The position numbers and the translations under genes are program-made. Of a DNA stretch of 64,000 bases, positions 34,360 to 46,608 are shown piece after piece; within the stretch, counting starts at the first letter, position 1; each line of letters begins with the position of its first letter. This DNA comes from Aphrophora alni (Eukaryota > Arthropoda > Insecta > Hemiptera > Aphrophoridae). The DNA lies in the NCBI GenBank assembly GCA_963513935.1, contig OY740771.1:16513757-16577756 (forward strand), written 5' to 3'. The notes under the pieces were generated by a model, which was not told the origin of the DNA, did not search any database, and saw nothing but the letters and a program-made list of their open reading frames with translations.

Positions 34360-37300
34360 ATGGCTAAGAAAAACGGTAATAAGTGTTCTTATATTAATTG
34401 CAACAATAAATCCGCTACAAACAAGAACCTCTCGTTCTTCAGATTTCCAACAAAAGATAAGGAAAGGTAAGGGATTTAATTTTGTTTGCGAATAAGATCT
34501 GTATTCATTGGTTGTAGTAAATTACCAATAAATGATTTATTTATCGTTTTATTGACAAGTCCATTATCCTTAAATGTACAATAAACATAAAAACTGCATT
34601 TGAGGTTAAAAGAGCAAAATATTTAGTCTCTTAATTGTTTTGCAAAATTAACGGTTTTCGAAATTAAAACTTTTAGATAGGTACCCACCAATTTTAAAAT
34701 GTAAAAATTCGAATACTATAGTAGACTCATATATCTCATCCATTTCCGAAGTTATACATTTCACTTTCAAAAGCACAAACTGACGGACACATGTTTAATA
34801 GAACGTTTTAAAATTATTTTGAAGCCCTGAATCCATCCTGACTAGCCCTGTATAGTGAGCACGGGCGTGGCAATCCCGATGACGAGCTGGATATACATCT
34901 TTATTCATGTAATCTTAGGTTAAATCTCTCTCGTTAATTATTCCTATCGGGTCTCTTGACCAAGTCTTGTTTTCTTTCGACCGTGACGCTATTAGAGTCA
35001 AATGCTATGAAGTAGTTATTTTTATGATCTTTTATAACGCAGCGGTTTTTGCCTTTATACAAAACAAAATGTATACATCTTCTCCTACGGACCGAAAATG
35101 GTTCTGTTATGTACTAACAGTTGAGATCAAAGAGCAGATTTGATTACATAAAAATAATAATATAGGCTATATATATTTTTTTCTTAAAATTTTAAAACCA
35201 CTTTATATAGAGTGTAAGTTTATATTGAATTATTTTGTCAGTACGTTCCTTGCAGCTTTTTAAGGAAAACGTTTCTATAAACATAGACTATATTAGAAAA
35301 ACGCTTTGTTTTTCGTTCTGTTTGTGTTTTTTCTTAAACATGTATAGCATTTTTTATGTAATTTTTAACGTCATAACAAACAAAAAACCTAAATTTTCAA
35401 GATGACGCCCGTTAAAATTTTTAATGTACAATATCTCGAAAACTACTAACGTAACAACAAATTAACACAAAACTCCCTTTTCTAACACCAAACACAATGG
35501 AAGTTTTATTTATTTTTTTTAAAGTTATCGATAAAAATGAAAAATTGGTAATTGACTACAACACTCAGAAGTTTATGATACTAATTATTATTAATAGTTG
35601 TTATTACACTTTATGAATAGGCCTAAATGAAGTATTGTATTATTATTATTAGTTATGGCATTTATTTAACACTGAAACACCTTTCACATTGGTTAGCTGA
35701 TCGATTCAAATTTATTTAAAAACAGCTTACCATTGTTAATATACCTTATAACGTCTGTATTCATTGACGCAAGTTTGCTGCGTCATATTTAAAACCTTAA
35801 AGTTGAAACCTTATATTTCTCTTCAGGTGCATAACATGGATTTTGAACAGTGGAAGAGACGAATTTTGCGAACTTCAGGACAACCAATTAAGGTCCAGAT
35901 ATTTGTGTTCCAACCACTTCAAAATTTCGGCATTTACAAATTCGTCAAGAAAAAGGTTATTGCACAATAACCCTTTAGCAGTTCCTTTACAGCATTGGGA
36001 AATTGAATTATGTCCAAGCATCTCCGAGAGAGAAACAAATCCCGATGACCCATCAGAAATCAACACACTTACTTCCGAACAAACGATTTTAAATAATGAA
36101 GAAACCTTAGAAGATTTTGAAAACGATTTCCAGCCATTACTATCAGACACCGAAATTCAACAAAACGAAACGGAAGGAATAAACAATGTAAACATGAGCC
36201 CAACACCAAGGAAAAAAAAGCTCATAAAAATACTTAGTAGGCAAAAATCAATGCTCAAAAGTACGAGAAACAAATTTTCTTTCATCAGAAAAAGAAATAA
36301 TCAATCTATTAAATTAGATGAAGGTGCTGTTTTACAGTATTTACCAAACTTGTTAAGCGGTGATCCTTTAACATTTGTAAAAATGCAAATTAGACACCAG
36401 AGGAGACAAAAATGGAACGAGGTAGAAAAAAATTGGTCTCTTTCTATGTACTACAAATCACCCACGATGTATCGATTCCTCATCGACCGAGGTTTTAAAA
36501 TCCCTTGTATTCGAACAATACAATATTGGGTCAATGTCCACAACATAAAGCCTGGATTTACCAACGAAGTGTTCGATAAATTAAAGATGAAGGCATCATT
36601 AATGACACCAGAAGAAAGAGAATGTGTGCTCATGTGCGATGAAATGAGCATCAAGAAATGTTTGGAATATAATTCTAAATTCGATGTTATTGAGGGTTTT
36701 GAAGACCATGGGCCTCTAGGCAGATCTGAAAAAATTGCTACCCATGCCCTGGTCTTTATGATAAGAGGTCTAAAATATTCATGGAAATGTCCAGTTGCAT
36801 ATGTATTATCCAATAACTCTATAAAGGCGTCTTCACTGGCTATACTTCTTGACGTTGCCATTGAGAGAATCATGAATGCTTCTTTTTCATTAAAAGTTGT
36901 TGTTTCAGACCTGGGTTCAACGAATGCTGCAGCGCTCAAACTTTTGGGGGTATCCAAAGAAAAACCCTTTTATTACTTTGGCACCGATAAAATCTTTTGT
37001 TTGTTCGACTTCCCTCACTTGTTGAAATGTGTGAGAAACAATCTTCTAAAACACGATTTCGTTGTAAATGAAGAGGTTGTATCCTGGAATGCAATTCGCG
37101 AATTTCACGAAATTGACAAACATTCAATGTCAGATTGTAGAGCAGCACCTAAGCTTTCAGAGAGGCACCTTAATCCACAAGCATTTCAAAAAATGAGCGT
37201 TAAGCTTGCTGCACAAGTATTCAGTGCGTCAGTATCGAGGGGAATGAAAGCTGCCCTCCATCTTGGATTACTAAAAGATGAAACGTGTCTTAGCACAGCT

Positions 37301-38401
37301 GATTTTTTGGGAAGAATTAACGACATAACCGATTGCATGAATAGCAAACATCTTGATGATAATAATCCTTTAAAACGACCACTGAAAATAGAAAATAGTA
37401 ACGTAGTTCAATGTTTACAGGAGGCAATACTGTATATTGCATCGTGGTCGGTTGTTGGGGCACCTCAACCACCGTGCTTTGATGGTTTGATTCAAACTAT
37501 ACATGGAGTGTTATCGTTGTACAAAGAAGTATTTACTGAAGAGAATAGTTTTTTGTTAACTGGCAGATTAAATCAGGACCCATTAGAAAATTTGTTTGGT
37601 GTTCTGAGAAGAAGGTCAGGCTATAGTTCAAACCCATCAGCAAAAGAATTCAGGAGAAATTTACAACATTCTATGTCGATAAGATTAATGGACCCTCCGT
37701 CATCCGCCAACTGTGAGCCTGATGGCGATAATACGTTGGTGATTGCAGACAACGTTGAAAGAAACTCTAATGAAGCCAGTGCCTCATTACCCGAACCTGA
37801 GGATAAGAACAAAGATATCTACAATGATATAGACATTTCAACAGAAAACTACGAAGTCGAGGAGAACACCCTCGACTTATCTGACTTGGAACTCTTGGAA
37901 GACAATGTGATTTGCTATATAGCGGGATGGTTAGGCAAAAAGTGTACATACCAATATTCTTGCACTGTTTGTGAATTAAAGTTGCTTAAAAAAACAGAAG
38001 CTTTGGACTTGAACAGGGAACAACTGATACATTTTAAAACATTTACGAAGCACGACGGAGATCTAGCTAAACTATGTAAACCATCTGATATATTATACAA
38101 AGTTGTCAAAATTCAAAATGTGGCCTTTGCCAAATTAATTCCAAAGATTTGGTCATCAGAAAAAATCAGTGCAAAGTTAGATGACCATCTGTACAAAGAA
38201 ACAGAAAAAATATGCTCCGACTGGTGGTCTTCAGAGTGTAAGAAACACAGGCTGTATATGATGAGGCTACTCATAAAATGCAAACTGTTTAACTGTGGTA
38301 AATGGAAGACCAATGACCTAAGAGACCAAGCGCTCCTGAAAAAACGAAAAGTAGATGGAGGGAAACTGAACGAGAAACTAAAGAAGTTAAGGCATCTTTA
38401 A
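34360..38401 (+). CDS. THAP-domain P-superfamily transposase, two exons
   Basis: Join 34360-34466 with 35827-38401, 893 residues. Donor AAG|GTAAGG and acceptor CTCTTCAG|GTGC join in phase, and the splice rebuilds a THAP zinc finger: C9-x4-C14, W40, C63-x2-H66, then AVPLQ. The DNA-binding THAP domain is split by the intron. A basic, coiled stretch follows. The RNase H-like core has Asp307 in VLMCDEMS, Asp397 in VVVSDLGSTN, the block FPHLLKCVRNNL, and Glu623 in NQDPLENLFG. Spacings (90 and 226 residues) are close to those of Drosophila P (D230, D303, E531, from memory). A GTP-binding-type insertion should lie between Asp397 and Glu623. No stops or frameshifts were seen. THAP9 is the nearest human relative. 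Confidence 0.9.
34467..35826 (+). other. Intron of the P-type transposase gene
   Basis: 1360-base intron with GTAAGG donor and TTTCTCTTCAG acceptor. It interrupts the THAP domain between the CxxxxC pair and the conserved Trp region. P elements control germline activity by intron retention, so intron splicing is a plausible control point here too, but the sequence does not show that. Confidence 0.85.
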
Positions 38402-38619
38402 AAGGTATGCTAACATTATTGTCAACTTGCTATAAAGTTAAAGTTATTCTTTATAATATATTATACTAATCAAATGTCATGTGTGAGAGATTCATCAATG
38501 CACGTTTTAATCTGTTGGGAAAAACCTTCACGTGTGTTTATTTAGTTTCAAAGTAAAACCTATGTAATTTTTTAATTAAAAAACGGTAAAAAATTTCGGT
38601 TTTATTGGTTAATTGTCTA

Positions 38620-39655
38620 TTATTATTGTCTATAATTTACGATTATTTAAAAAAGTATGTTTTTCATGTCTTTTTATATTTGTTTATATTGAATGTGTAT
38701 GATTTATACATTTTGTAGTCTATAATTTACGATTATTTAAACAAGTAAGTTATGTTTAACCTTTTTAGGTTTTTTTATATTGAATGTGTATTATTTATAC
38801 ATTTTGTAGTATATAATTTATAATTATTTAAACAAGTATGTTTATCCTTTTTATGTTAGTTGATATTGAATGTGTATGATTCATACATTTTGTAGTCTAT
38901 AATTTATGGTTATTTAAACAAGTATATTTTTCTTTTCTTTTTATGTTTGTTTATATTGAATGTGTCTGATGTATACATTTTGTAGTATATAATTTACGAT
39001 TATTTAAACAAGTAAGTTTTTCTTTTCATTTTATGTTTGTTTATATTAAATGTGTCTGATGTATACATTTTGTAGTGTATAATTTACGATTATTTAAACA
39101 AGTAAGTTATGTTTAACCTTTTTAGGTTTGTTTATATTGAATGTGTATTATTTATACATTTTGTAGTATATAATTTATACATTTTATAGTATATAATTTA
39201 TAATTATTTAAACAAGTATGTTTATCCTTTTTATGTTAGTTGATATTGAATGTGTATGATTCATACATTTTGTAGTCTATAATTTATGGTTATTTAAACA
39301 AGTATATTTTTCTTTTCTTTTTATGTTTGTTTATATTGAATGTGTCTGATGTATACATTTTGTAGTGTATAATTTACGATTATTTAAACAAGTAAGTTTT
39401 TCTTTTCTTTTTATGTTTGTTTATATTGAATGTGTCTGATGTATACATTTTGTAGTGTATAATTTACGATTATTTAAACAAGTAAGTTTTTCTTTTCTTT
39501 TTATGTTTGTTTATATTAAATGTGTCTGATGTATACATTTTGTAGTGTATAATTTACGATTATTTAAACAAGTAAGTTATGTTTAACCATTTTATGTTTG
39601 TTTATATTGAATGTGTATTATTTATACATTTTGTAGTATATAATTTATGGTTTCA
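38620..39655. repeat. 90-bp minisatellite inside the P-type element
   Basis: About eleven tandem copies of an AT-rich unit containing TATACATTTTGTAGT.TATAATTTA.GATTATTTAAACAAGTA. The anchor TATAATTTA falls at 38631, 38721, 38812, 38898, 38988 and 39078 and on to about 39640; most spacings are 90 bp. A higher-order pattern (TTATGTTTAACC versus TTTTTCTTTTC variants alternating) suggests block duplications. It lies between the transposase stop and the right end. Confidence 0.92.
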
Positions 39656-39824
39656 TTCCCATACTAAATTAACTCCCTCACAACCTCTCTACAATCAGCT
39701 ACTATACCCCATTTCTATTGGCACTATATATAAATATCTCTCTCTCTCTGGCTGGCCGCCTCGCAGTCGTCCTCCTTCTCTATCTCATTTTCTGTCTCAC
39801 TCGCACCTGCCACACCGACGACAG

Positions 39825-39849
39825 TAGCGCTCTCGCTACCTAGCGGCTG
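39825..39849. promoter_or_regulatory. Subterminal inverted motif, right
   Basis: AGCGCT...CCTAGCGGCTG, the reverse-complement partner of 34072-34088, with an 8-base interruption. It lies about 53 bp inside the right terminal repeat, whereas the left one is 53 bp inside the left repeat. Confidence 0.45.
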
Positions 39850-39901
39850 ACGCGCTAAGCTTGCTAGATTCAAATAAAACTAGACTGAATTTTATACCAT
39901 G

Positions 39902-39934
39902 GCGTTGCGCTTCTTATAGTATATGTATTCATTG
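39902..39934 (+). repeat. Right terminal inverted repeat of the P-type element
   Basis: Perfect 33-bp inverted partner of 33986-34018, ending ATGTATTCATTG. Confidence 0.95.
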
Positions 39935-39942
39935 CTATTTCC

Positions 39943-41420
39943 AAAGTTATAACTTTTTTTGTAAAAATAAACAAATGGTGGATGGACGGACATTTGCATA
40001 TTTTGTCCTACCAAATCAGTTCCTGAAATTTGGTCGAGTAATATCTGGTCAACCTGTACATTAAGTAATAAACTTGAACTCTTCAGTCTATATCACTTGA
40101 TAATAAAATTATTAGTGACCTGAACTTTTGAAATTTGCAATCTTTGTTCATCCATACAAGACAAATGAAATTCATTACATTAATATAAATCAGATAAGCA
40201 AAACTGATTTTCCTGAATCACTGAATATATCATTGGTTAATGTTGTGAACATGATGGGTCAGTTTCTGGCTACCCAACTTGGCAGTGGCATAGTTATAAT
40301 ATATAATCAGGTTAACCAATCACACAATGCATTGAGTAAAGTGTAAAATATCCTTCAAGAGGTTCAGTCTACTAATTTTCTGAATTTGCTGACCTGTATT
40401 TGACTTCATTTTATATAAAATTTAATGTTTTAAACAATCTAGCTATACTTTTGTTAAGTCTAATAATAAATTGTATAAAAATATTGCATAAACTTTCTCA
40501 TTGACTCATCTTCAAAATCAAATAAAAACAAACCAAAAGTAATCATCACCCAAAATATCAGTTCAGTAGTTGTCAAATGATGCTGTATTTGAAAAAAATA
40601 TATATTTATATATTTAAACGAGGGCCTAAACTAGCTTCACTTGAACCAAAAACACATTAAAAACAAGCGGTGGTCAATTTTTTTTTTCAAATTATTCCAG
40701 AACCGTATATTTTTTCACTTACAATTTTCCACACGAATTTGAGTCATTAATCTTCATATTTCACAAAAATTTTAACGAAATCGGGGGTATCAATTTTGAT
40801 AAATTGCGTATTTTATAACAGACCCATGACCAATTTTTGTTTTTTACCGATCACTCAATAACTGTATTTTGAAGAAATGACTACCAATTTGTTTTCATTG
40901 AGTTCTTAAAGACTACACTTGAAAAAAAAATCAAAATAGTTTTAGATGAATTTGAAATTTATTTTTTCTTATGGCAGATACCTCTAAATTTTGAGTTATC
41001 CAAAAATTGATAATAAGTCCAGCACTCAAATAAAACTGCGTTGTCCAGCACTTCATATAAGACAGACAGACATCGTTTCCAAAACCAGTTTTTAAACTCG
41101 GGGACCTCAAAATGGCTATATCCAGTGAAAACAAAAATGAATTAAAGCTTGCATTTTAAGAATGTAAACAATGGTTTTTTGTTTTTTGAAGTCTGTTGCC
41201 ATCACAACACTGTAGTTATTTGATTTAACACAAACAGATGTTTTATTGAAAAGTAAAACAAAATAATACTTTTCTTGTGAACACTTCCCTAGGGTGGAAG
41301 TGACACATATCCCGTCTGTGTCGAAGACGGAAAGTGCACTTTTACACACAAGGGTTCACAAACGCGACTGATTAAATTCAACGTTATGTAATTATAGTAA
41401 ATTTCACTTTTCTTCGCACA
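39943..41420. other. Non-coding stretch with diverged dispersed repeats
   Basis: No gene is supported. 40760-40900 (TTTCACAAAAATTTTAACGAAATCGG... TTTTTTACCGATCACTCA, in separate words) resembles 5661-5820, and 40497-40565 resembles 24234-24310. Both pairs look like old copies of unidentified elements. Confidence 0.4.
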
Positions 41421-42815
41421 TCCTGAGACGGCGTAGAAAAGTCAGTTGTCTCAAGGTTATTTTAAACATTTAAATTGCCGCGCTAAACTTCTTAAAGTTG
41501 GAATGTGATAGTGTGGTGACGTCACGCGAGGCCGACGCAAAAACCTTGCACGTCTGAGCCTGACAAAACAGCTTATAGCAATTCCAATTTTATTAAAAAA
41601 ACAAAAATATGAAAATAAATAATGATACAGTAGAATCAGACGATTAATAATATCAACAAATAAATGTAATTGAACTTAAAACAAAAAAGTTATTAAGGAA
41701 ATTAGATGGGCTCGAAAACCTAAAATTAAAAATCAAAAGCAATAGTGTCATAAACCATAGGGGACATAATAATAATCAGCAATAAAAAAGAAACAATAAT
41801 AAAATTAATAAGGGGGAAAAGGACTTGAAAAGTCATTCTTGGAGAGTTTTTTGAGATTTTAAAGGTGAAAGGGGAATAAACTAAATAAACCTAATAATAG
41901 AAAATGAAAAGACAATCATAGGGAATAATAATATGTGGTCAGAGTAAGAATTAAAGTTAAAATGAGGGAGAAGTAATAATAACAAAAACTAAAAAGTTAA
42001 AGCCCAAAAGCGGTTAAATTAAAGTTTAAAGGGGATAAAAAAGTAAGAGGTTACATGTAAGAAACTTATATAAATGTAAAATAACAGAGCAGAGTTGAAA
42101 AAAAATAATGGGGGGGATTTTATATACGGAAAATACTACTATCAAAAAGTCATGACTTCAAGCATCACAATAACTCACGAACCAAGCAAGCTACGACGAA
42201 AAATTAAAAAGTTATTTCCGGTATAGGACCAGGAGAATAACTTTAGTGCAAAAGAATTTTGAAAAAAGACTTAAGTAAAAAGTTAGGTTGTGAAAAAATA
42301 GACATTCGAAAAAAATGCGATAACTCGAGAAATACGTGGCCGAAAACGTCGAATTAAGTTTGTCAAGATGACCCTCAAGAAAATGAAGAAGAGGAATCCG
42401 AAGAGAAAATGAAGATCGGTCCAATCGTTCAAAAGTTACAGCAAAAAGAACGAAAAAGTGTTCATAATCAGAGTTTTCAAGAATGAACAAGAAATCTCAG
42501 CTGAGGTAGTGTGACGTCACGGATTAGACTTCCACCTCCGATAGCCAACTGTTAACATAAGAAAATTGAAATAATAGGAAGATTAAATTATCAATTAAAA
42601 GGCTTTTTAATGAAAAATAGTTTATAAAAGTAATACAATAGATGAAAAATAGGCCTAGGACTGCTTTTAGCAGAAAAGTTACGTAGTAATTTAGCCGAAA
42701 ACTTAGAAATCAACAGAAGAGACATTTCTTCGCGAAAGGGAAAAAAAGTGGCTACCTTTTGCGGGAAACATTCCCACAAGAAGGGAGAGCCAAAATTATT
42801 GGTCGAAAGACTGAT

Positions 42816-42965
42816 ACTCTAGTTTCAGTCACCGACCAGGGAAGACGTTACTTTAGTCATTCTACTAATTTTTTAAAATTCAAATTAGAAACTCTAATAT
42901 CAGTCGCTGAGCAGGAAGGACGTTATTTTAGTCACTCTACTAATTTTTCTAAATTCAACTTCAAT
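42816..42965. repeat. Two 75-bp tandem units in the 5' LTR
   Basis: ACTCTAGTTTCAGTC...GACGTTACTTTAGTCATTCTACTAATTTTT is repeated 75 bp later with about ten changes (units start at 42816 and 42891). Seventy-five is a multiple of three, which keeps a short frame open across both, but I see no reason to think it is translated. Confidence 0.75.
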
Positions 42966-44040
42966 AAATTTTAAAGCCAAGTAGTTCATGTAGTAAAAAG
43001 TAACTTATAAAAATTAACTATTTTTGAAAATCAAGAAATAAGAAGATCAATCTATATGGAAGACTAGTCAGCAAGGAATCGTAATTACTACCAGCAGTCC
43101 ACAACTACAACATAACGAGGAGTTGGAAAAGGAGATATTTTGAAGACACTGTTAACCATCTACAGCAAAGAACTTCACAACTTCAAGACCTTCATGTTAA
43201 GTGTGAAGGTACACTAAATCTATAGAATAATTCGTTAAAAGTAAACTCATTTAAATTGAAAATTCATTGGGGAAATTTTAAATATATTAACTTCTTTAGA
43301 TTCAAGTAAACTCTGCTTTGGTCTAGAATAAGGTTCAAATGTAAATACGACTATTTCAGTCCAGGAAAAACTATTTGTAGTCCTAGCTGGAATAGTCTAG
43401 CATTTTTTAATTTTGTATTAATGAATAAGAAATTTGTGTCATATTAATTGTGTAAAAACATTTTGTTTGTTGTTCGATAAAAGATAAATGGTTTTAAATT
43501 GTTTAATGGTCAAGAGTATATAAAAAATTTATGCTTAATTGTTAATTCTTTTTATTCACCATACTGGTTTTAAACATTTCCTTTTTAAATAATTAGAGAT
43601 TAAAAAAGTTATTATTATTAATGTGCTCTGGTATAATATAAAATATAAATAAATAAAAATTATTATCAGAATTCAGGAGCCGATTTCTTCCAAAAGGCAC
43701 TTCCCCAGAGAGAGAGTGTGTAAAAGTAATAAAAGTAAATTTAGCGAGCAAAGAAATAAAATTCAGAGAATTTTAGTAAATTCAAATTGTAAGTTGTTGA
43801 GGACAGACTCAGACTTACAAAAGCCAAGTCTTGCAATAACTTTGATAAAGAAAAATTGTAAAAGTGAGCAACTTGGTCTTGTCCACGATCGAACTGACAC
43901 GAACTCCCAACGAGGGGTCAAAAAGGAAAGGGGGGTTCGTGGCAAGTGTCGTTTCAAGAAGGGATAAGTGGTAAGTGGTCTCACAAAGTGAGCGATACGT
44001 GGCAAGTGGCTCTTCAAAGTGGGGTTCGAAACGTGGCAAG

Positions 44041-44061
44041 TGGCGCCCAATATCGTGGAGC
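44041..44061 (+). promoter_or_regulatory. Primer-binding site, tRNA-Lys-like
   Basis: TGGCGCCCAATATCGTGGAGC resembles the tRNA-Lys site TGGCGCCCAACGTGGGGC with a TAT insertion. It begins two bases after the CA that ends the inferred 5' LTR. Confidence 0.6.
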
Positions 44062-44352
44062 ACGAAAAAGCAAAAGTTTGGGGAAAAATTTTGGTTTTTA
44101 GTGTTTCATACGAACGAGAATATCGTGAGTTCTGATATAATTTATGTGTATGTATGTTAGTGGTAAGTTGTGCTGGTAAATACAAAGATAAATATAATAA
44201 ATTGTAAAACTAATAATAAAATAAAAAGTACAGTCCAAATTAAATCAGTAAAACTAAATTTTTTAAAATTGCCAAGTGAAAAAGTGTAAGTGAAAATAGG
44301 ACCGGCAAAGGATCCAGCGAAACAAGGAGGTTCTCAGGAAGAGGGAACAGAG

Positions 44353-45625
44353 ATGCAAAAGATGGCAAAATATTTGAACCAAATGGAAGAAAGAAGAAGG
44401 AAAGAAAAAGAACAGGATAGAGCAGAACAACAGAAAAAGGAGAAAGAGAAAGAAGAAGACGACAAACTAAGAAAATTAGAAGAAAGAATTGAAAGAAATC
44501 AGGAGAGAGAAGAAATGGAAGCCAAGCGGAAGCAGGAGAAAAAAGAAATGGAAGCCAAATGGATTAAGAGAGAAGAAGAAATGGAAGCCAAGCGAATTAA
44601 GGAGAAGGAAGAAAGGGAAGACAAATGGATCCAAAGGGAAGAAATACGAAAACAGGAAATGTGAAAGTGTATGGAAGACATCAAAGAATCCATTGAAAGC
44701 AATATGGCCGAGAATACTAGGTGAATAGAAACTTGCCAAGGGAGATTAGAAGAGTGCATAGGGGAAGTTAAAAAAGTAACAGACAATAAAGGAACAGGGA
44801 AATACAACCAAGGAACTTGGGGAGAAAATGAAAAAAATAGAAACTAAAATTAAAGAAGTTGCAAAAATAAAGAATCCGGTAGTAGTACCAAAAATGTAAT
44901 TTATTTAGACAAAGCGAAGTTAGAAACAAAAACTATAGAATTTTGGGTAAATACAAGGCACAATCCTGTACAATTTTTAAAACAAGTGGAAGAATTATTT
45001 CAAGAAATAAATCCCGTGATGGAAGAGAATGATAAATTGAAAATAGTCGAAAAAAGATTGAAGGGTGCCGCGATGGAGTGATGGAAAATTGTAAAACGCG
45101 AAACAGAAGATTATAATCAATTTAGAACACTATTCTTGCAACATTACAGGGGTTATCAAACACAACAAATAATAAGAAACCAAATCGAGAACCATAAATA
45201 CAATGTAAGTGGAACCATGAGTCGGGTTGATTATTTTGTAAAATGGTAGGTAAAGCGGAAAATTTAGAACCTAAAATCCCAGAAGACTTTTTGATTTACC
45301 AATTAATGTGACATTTCGACCAAAAAGTGCAATTACATGCATTGGAAGGGCAAGCGAGCATTTTGAGGATGCAATTAAATTTTTAAGGACCCTGGAAATA
45401 GTGGATGGAATGAGTAGGGAAGTTCGACGACCAGATAGCTACGAACGTAGGGAAGGAAAATATGAAGACCAAAATTTTAGAGAAAGAAGTAGAGACTTTT
45501 CTAAACCACCCCAAAACCCCAACCCTAGATCCTATGCTGTTCACCCAAATAAACCACAATCTCAGATACCTCAAAACCCAGGTCCTTCCAACCAAAAATT
45601 CCTACCTAAGGTCACAAAAAACTAA
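44353..45625 (+). pseudogene. Gag remnant of the decayed LTR element
   Basis: From the ATG at 44353 (MQKMAKYLNQMEERRRKEK) a long, highly charged coiled coil of Glu/Lys/Arg repeats (EMEAKR... KEEREDKW) runs to a stop at 44664. The reading resumes in other frames: TIEFWVNTRHNPVQFLKQVEELF and ENDKLKIVEKRLKGAAM near 44930-45080, FRTLFLQHYRGYQTQQI near 45123, then EIVDGMSREVRRPD and a Pro/Asn-rich tail to 45625. The FLKQVEELF...GAA..W pattern is that of an arthropod LTR-element capsid. At least four stops or shifts interrupt it. No zinc knuckle was seen. Confidence 0.65.
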
Positions 45626-45879
45626 AGTATGAGATCTCAAGGTTAAAATTTTGGAACAACTTGGAAATTAAAAATGAAAACGGAATTGGGATCGATGATA
45701 AAATAAAATTTAACAGGTTTGAAAGGGGGGGATCAAGAGATAAATAAATTAAAATTAGGGATATTAAATACAGAAATTAAAAAGGACTTAATGGAGGAAA
45801 GAAAAGTCGTGAATATAAATAATGAAGTTTTGAAAAATGTCCTGAAATAAGTGTACGTTTAGAAAATGTAAACGTTAAT

Positions 45880-46452
45880 ATGGCGATCGACACAGGAGCT
45901 CAAATGTCGTATATTCAAGGGGAGTTTTATAAAAATATAATCAAAACAAGGAACAATAAAATCATGGAATTACCTGTAGTAAACACGGAGATGATAATGG
46001 CGTTAAAAGGTCAAAGGCAAAAGATAAAATTGCAAACATTATTAGAAGTAAGAATTAAAAATAAAGTATTTAAAGGAGTGTTTATGGCATTGCCAAAACT
46101 GGAAAATAAAGCGATAATGGGATGTAATATGTTGTGCAAATATCGAAGCCGTATCAACATGGAAAGAGGGTTTCTAGAAATGGTAAAAGACGATGAATTT
46201 ATTGTGGCAGATTTTCTTACGAAAGATGAAACAAGATTGGGTAAAAATGACATGCAGAATCAACAACAAAATGGCGACGAAACCAACAAAATGGCTGAAA
46301 TGTCAGCTGCAGAAAAAGGTGACTCAAATTCGCACAAGCGAGAAACAGGGGCTTGTACGTTACCTGTCAAAAAGCCATCAGAAGTAAAAATAAAGGCAAA
46401 GGACGTGTCTAGACCGAATAGTGACTTAACTGGATGTAACAAGAAAGGGTGA
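45880..46452 (+). pseudogene. Retropepsin-like protease remnant
   Basis: An open frame of 190 residues. MAIDTGAQMSYIQGEFY holds the retropepsin active-site triad DTG followed by A; KAIMGCNML near residue 88 matches the second conserved (I/L)-(L/M)-G turn that ends such domains. Beyond residue 120 the frame is a Lys/Glu-rich linker. No reverse transcriptase follows; instead a 51-bp duplication (46510-46608) and AT-rich DNA do. The frame upstream of the ATG is broken, so it would be out of context with gag. Confidence 0.65.
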
Positions 46453-46509
46453 GATGGTTTTAATTCAAATAAAAAATCGACGAAGAATAAAAGTAAGGTT
46501 AATCAAAAA

Positions 46510-46608
46510 GAAGAAGTGCTTAAAATAGCGGAGAATAAGGGTAATAAAGTAATTAAAAATGAAGAAGTGCTTAAAATAGCGGAGAATAAGGGTAATAAAG
46601 TAATTAAA
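46510..46608. repeat. 51-bp tandem duplication
   Basis: GAAGAAGTGCTTAAAATAGC...AAGGGTAATAAAGTAATTAAA occurs twice, starting at 46510 and 46561. Nearly identical copies, so recent. Confidence 0.9.

Larger units (their letters stand above)
33986..39934 (+). mobile_element. P-element-type (THAP) DNA transposon, apparently complete
   Basis: The element is 5949 bp. Its ends are perfect 33-bp inverted repeats (33986-34018 and 39902-39934) beginning CAATGAATACATATAC. Flanks share CTATTTCC: 33979-33986 on the left and 39935-39942 on the right. This gives a 7-bp duplication if the element begins with C, or 8 bp (the P-superfamily value) if the terminal C is counted in the target. Inside are a two-exon THAP transposase without stops, subterminal inverted motifs and a 90-bp tandem array. 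Likely a recent, possibly autonomous copy. Confidence 0.92.

Noticed and set aside
44489..44807. Long frames on both strands over the Glu/Lys-rich gag region
   Set aside because: Purine-rich coiled-coil coding gives open shadow frames; only the plus frame from 44353 fits the downstream gag reading.
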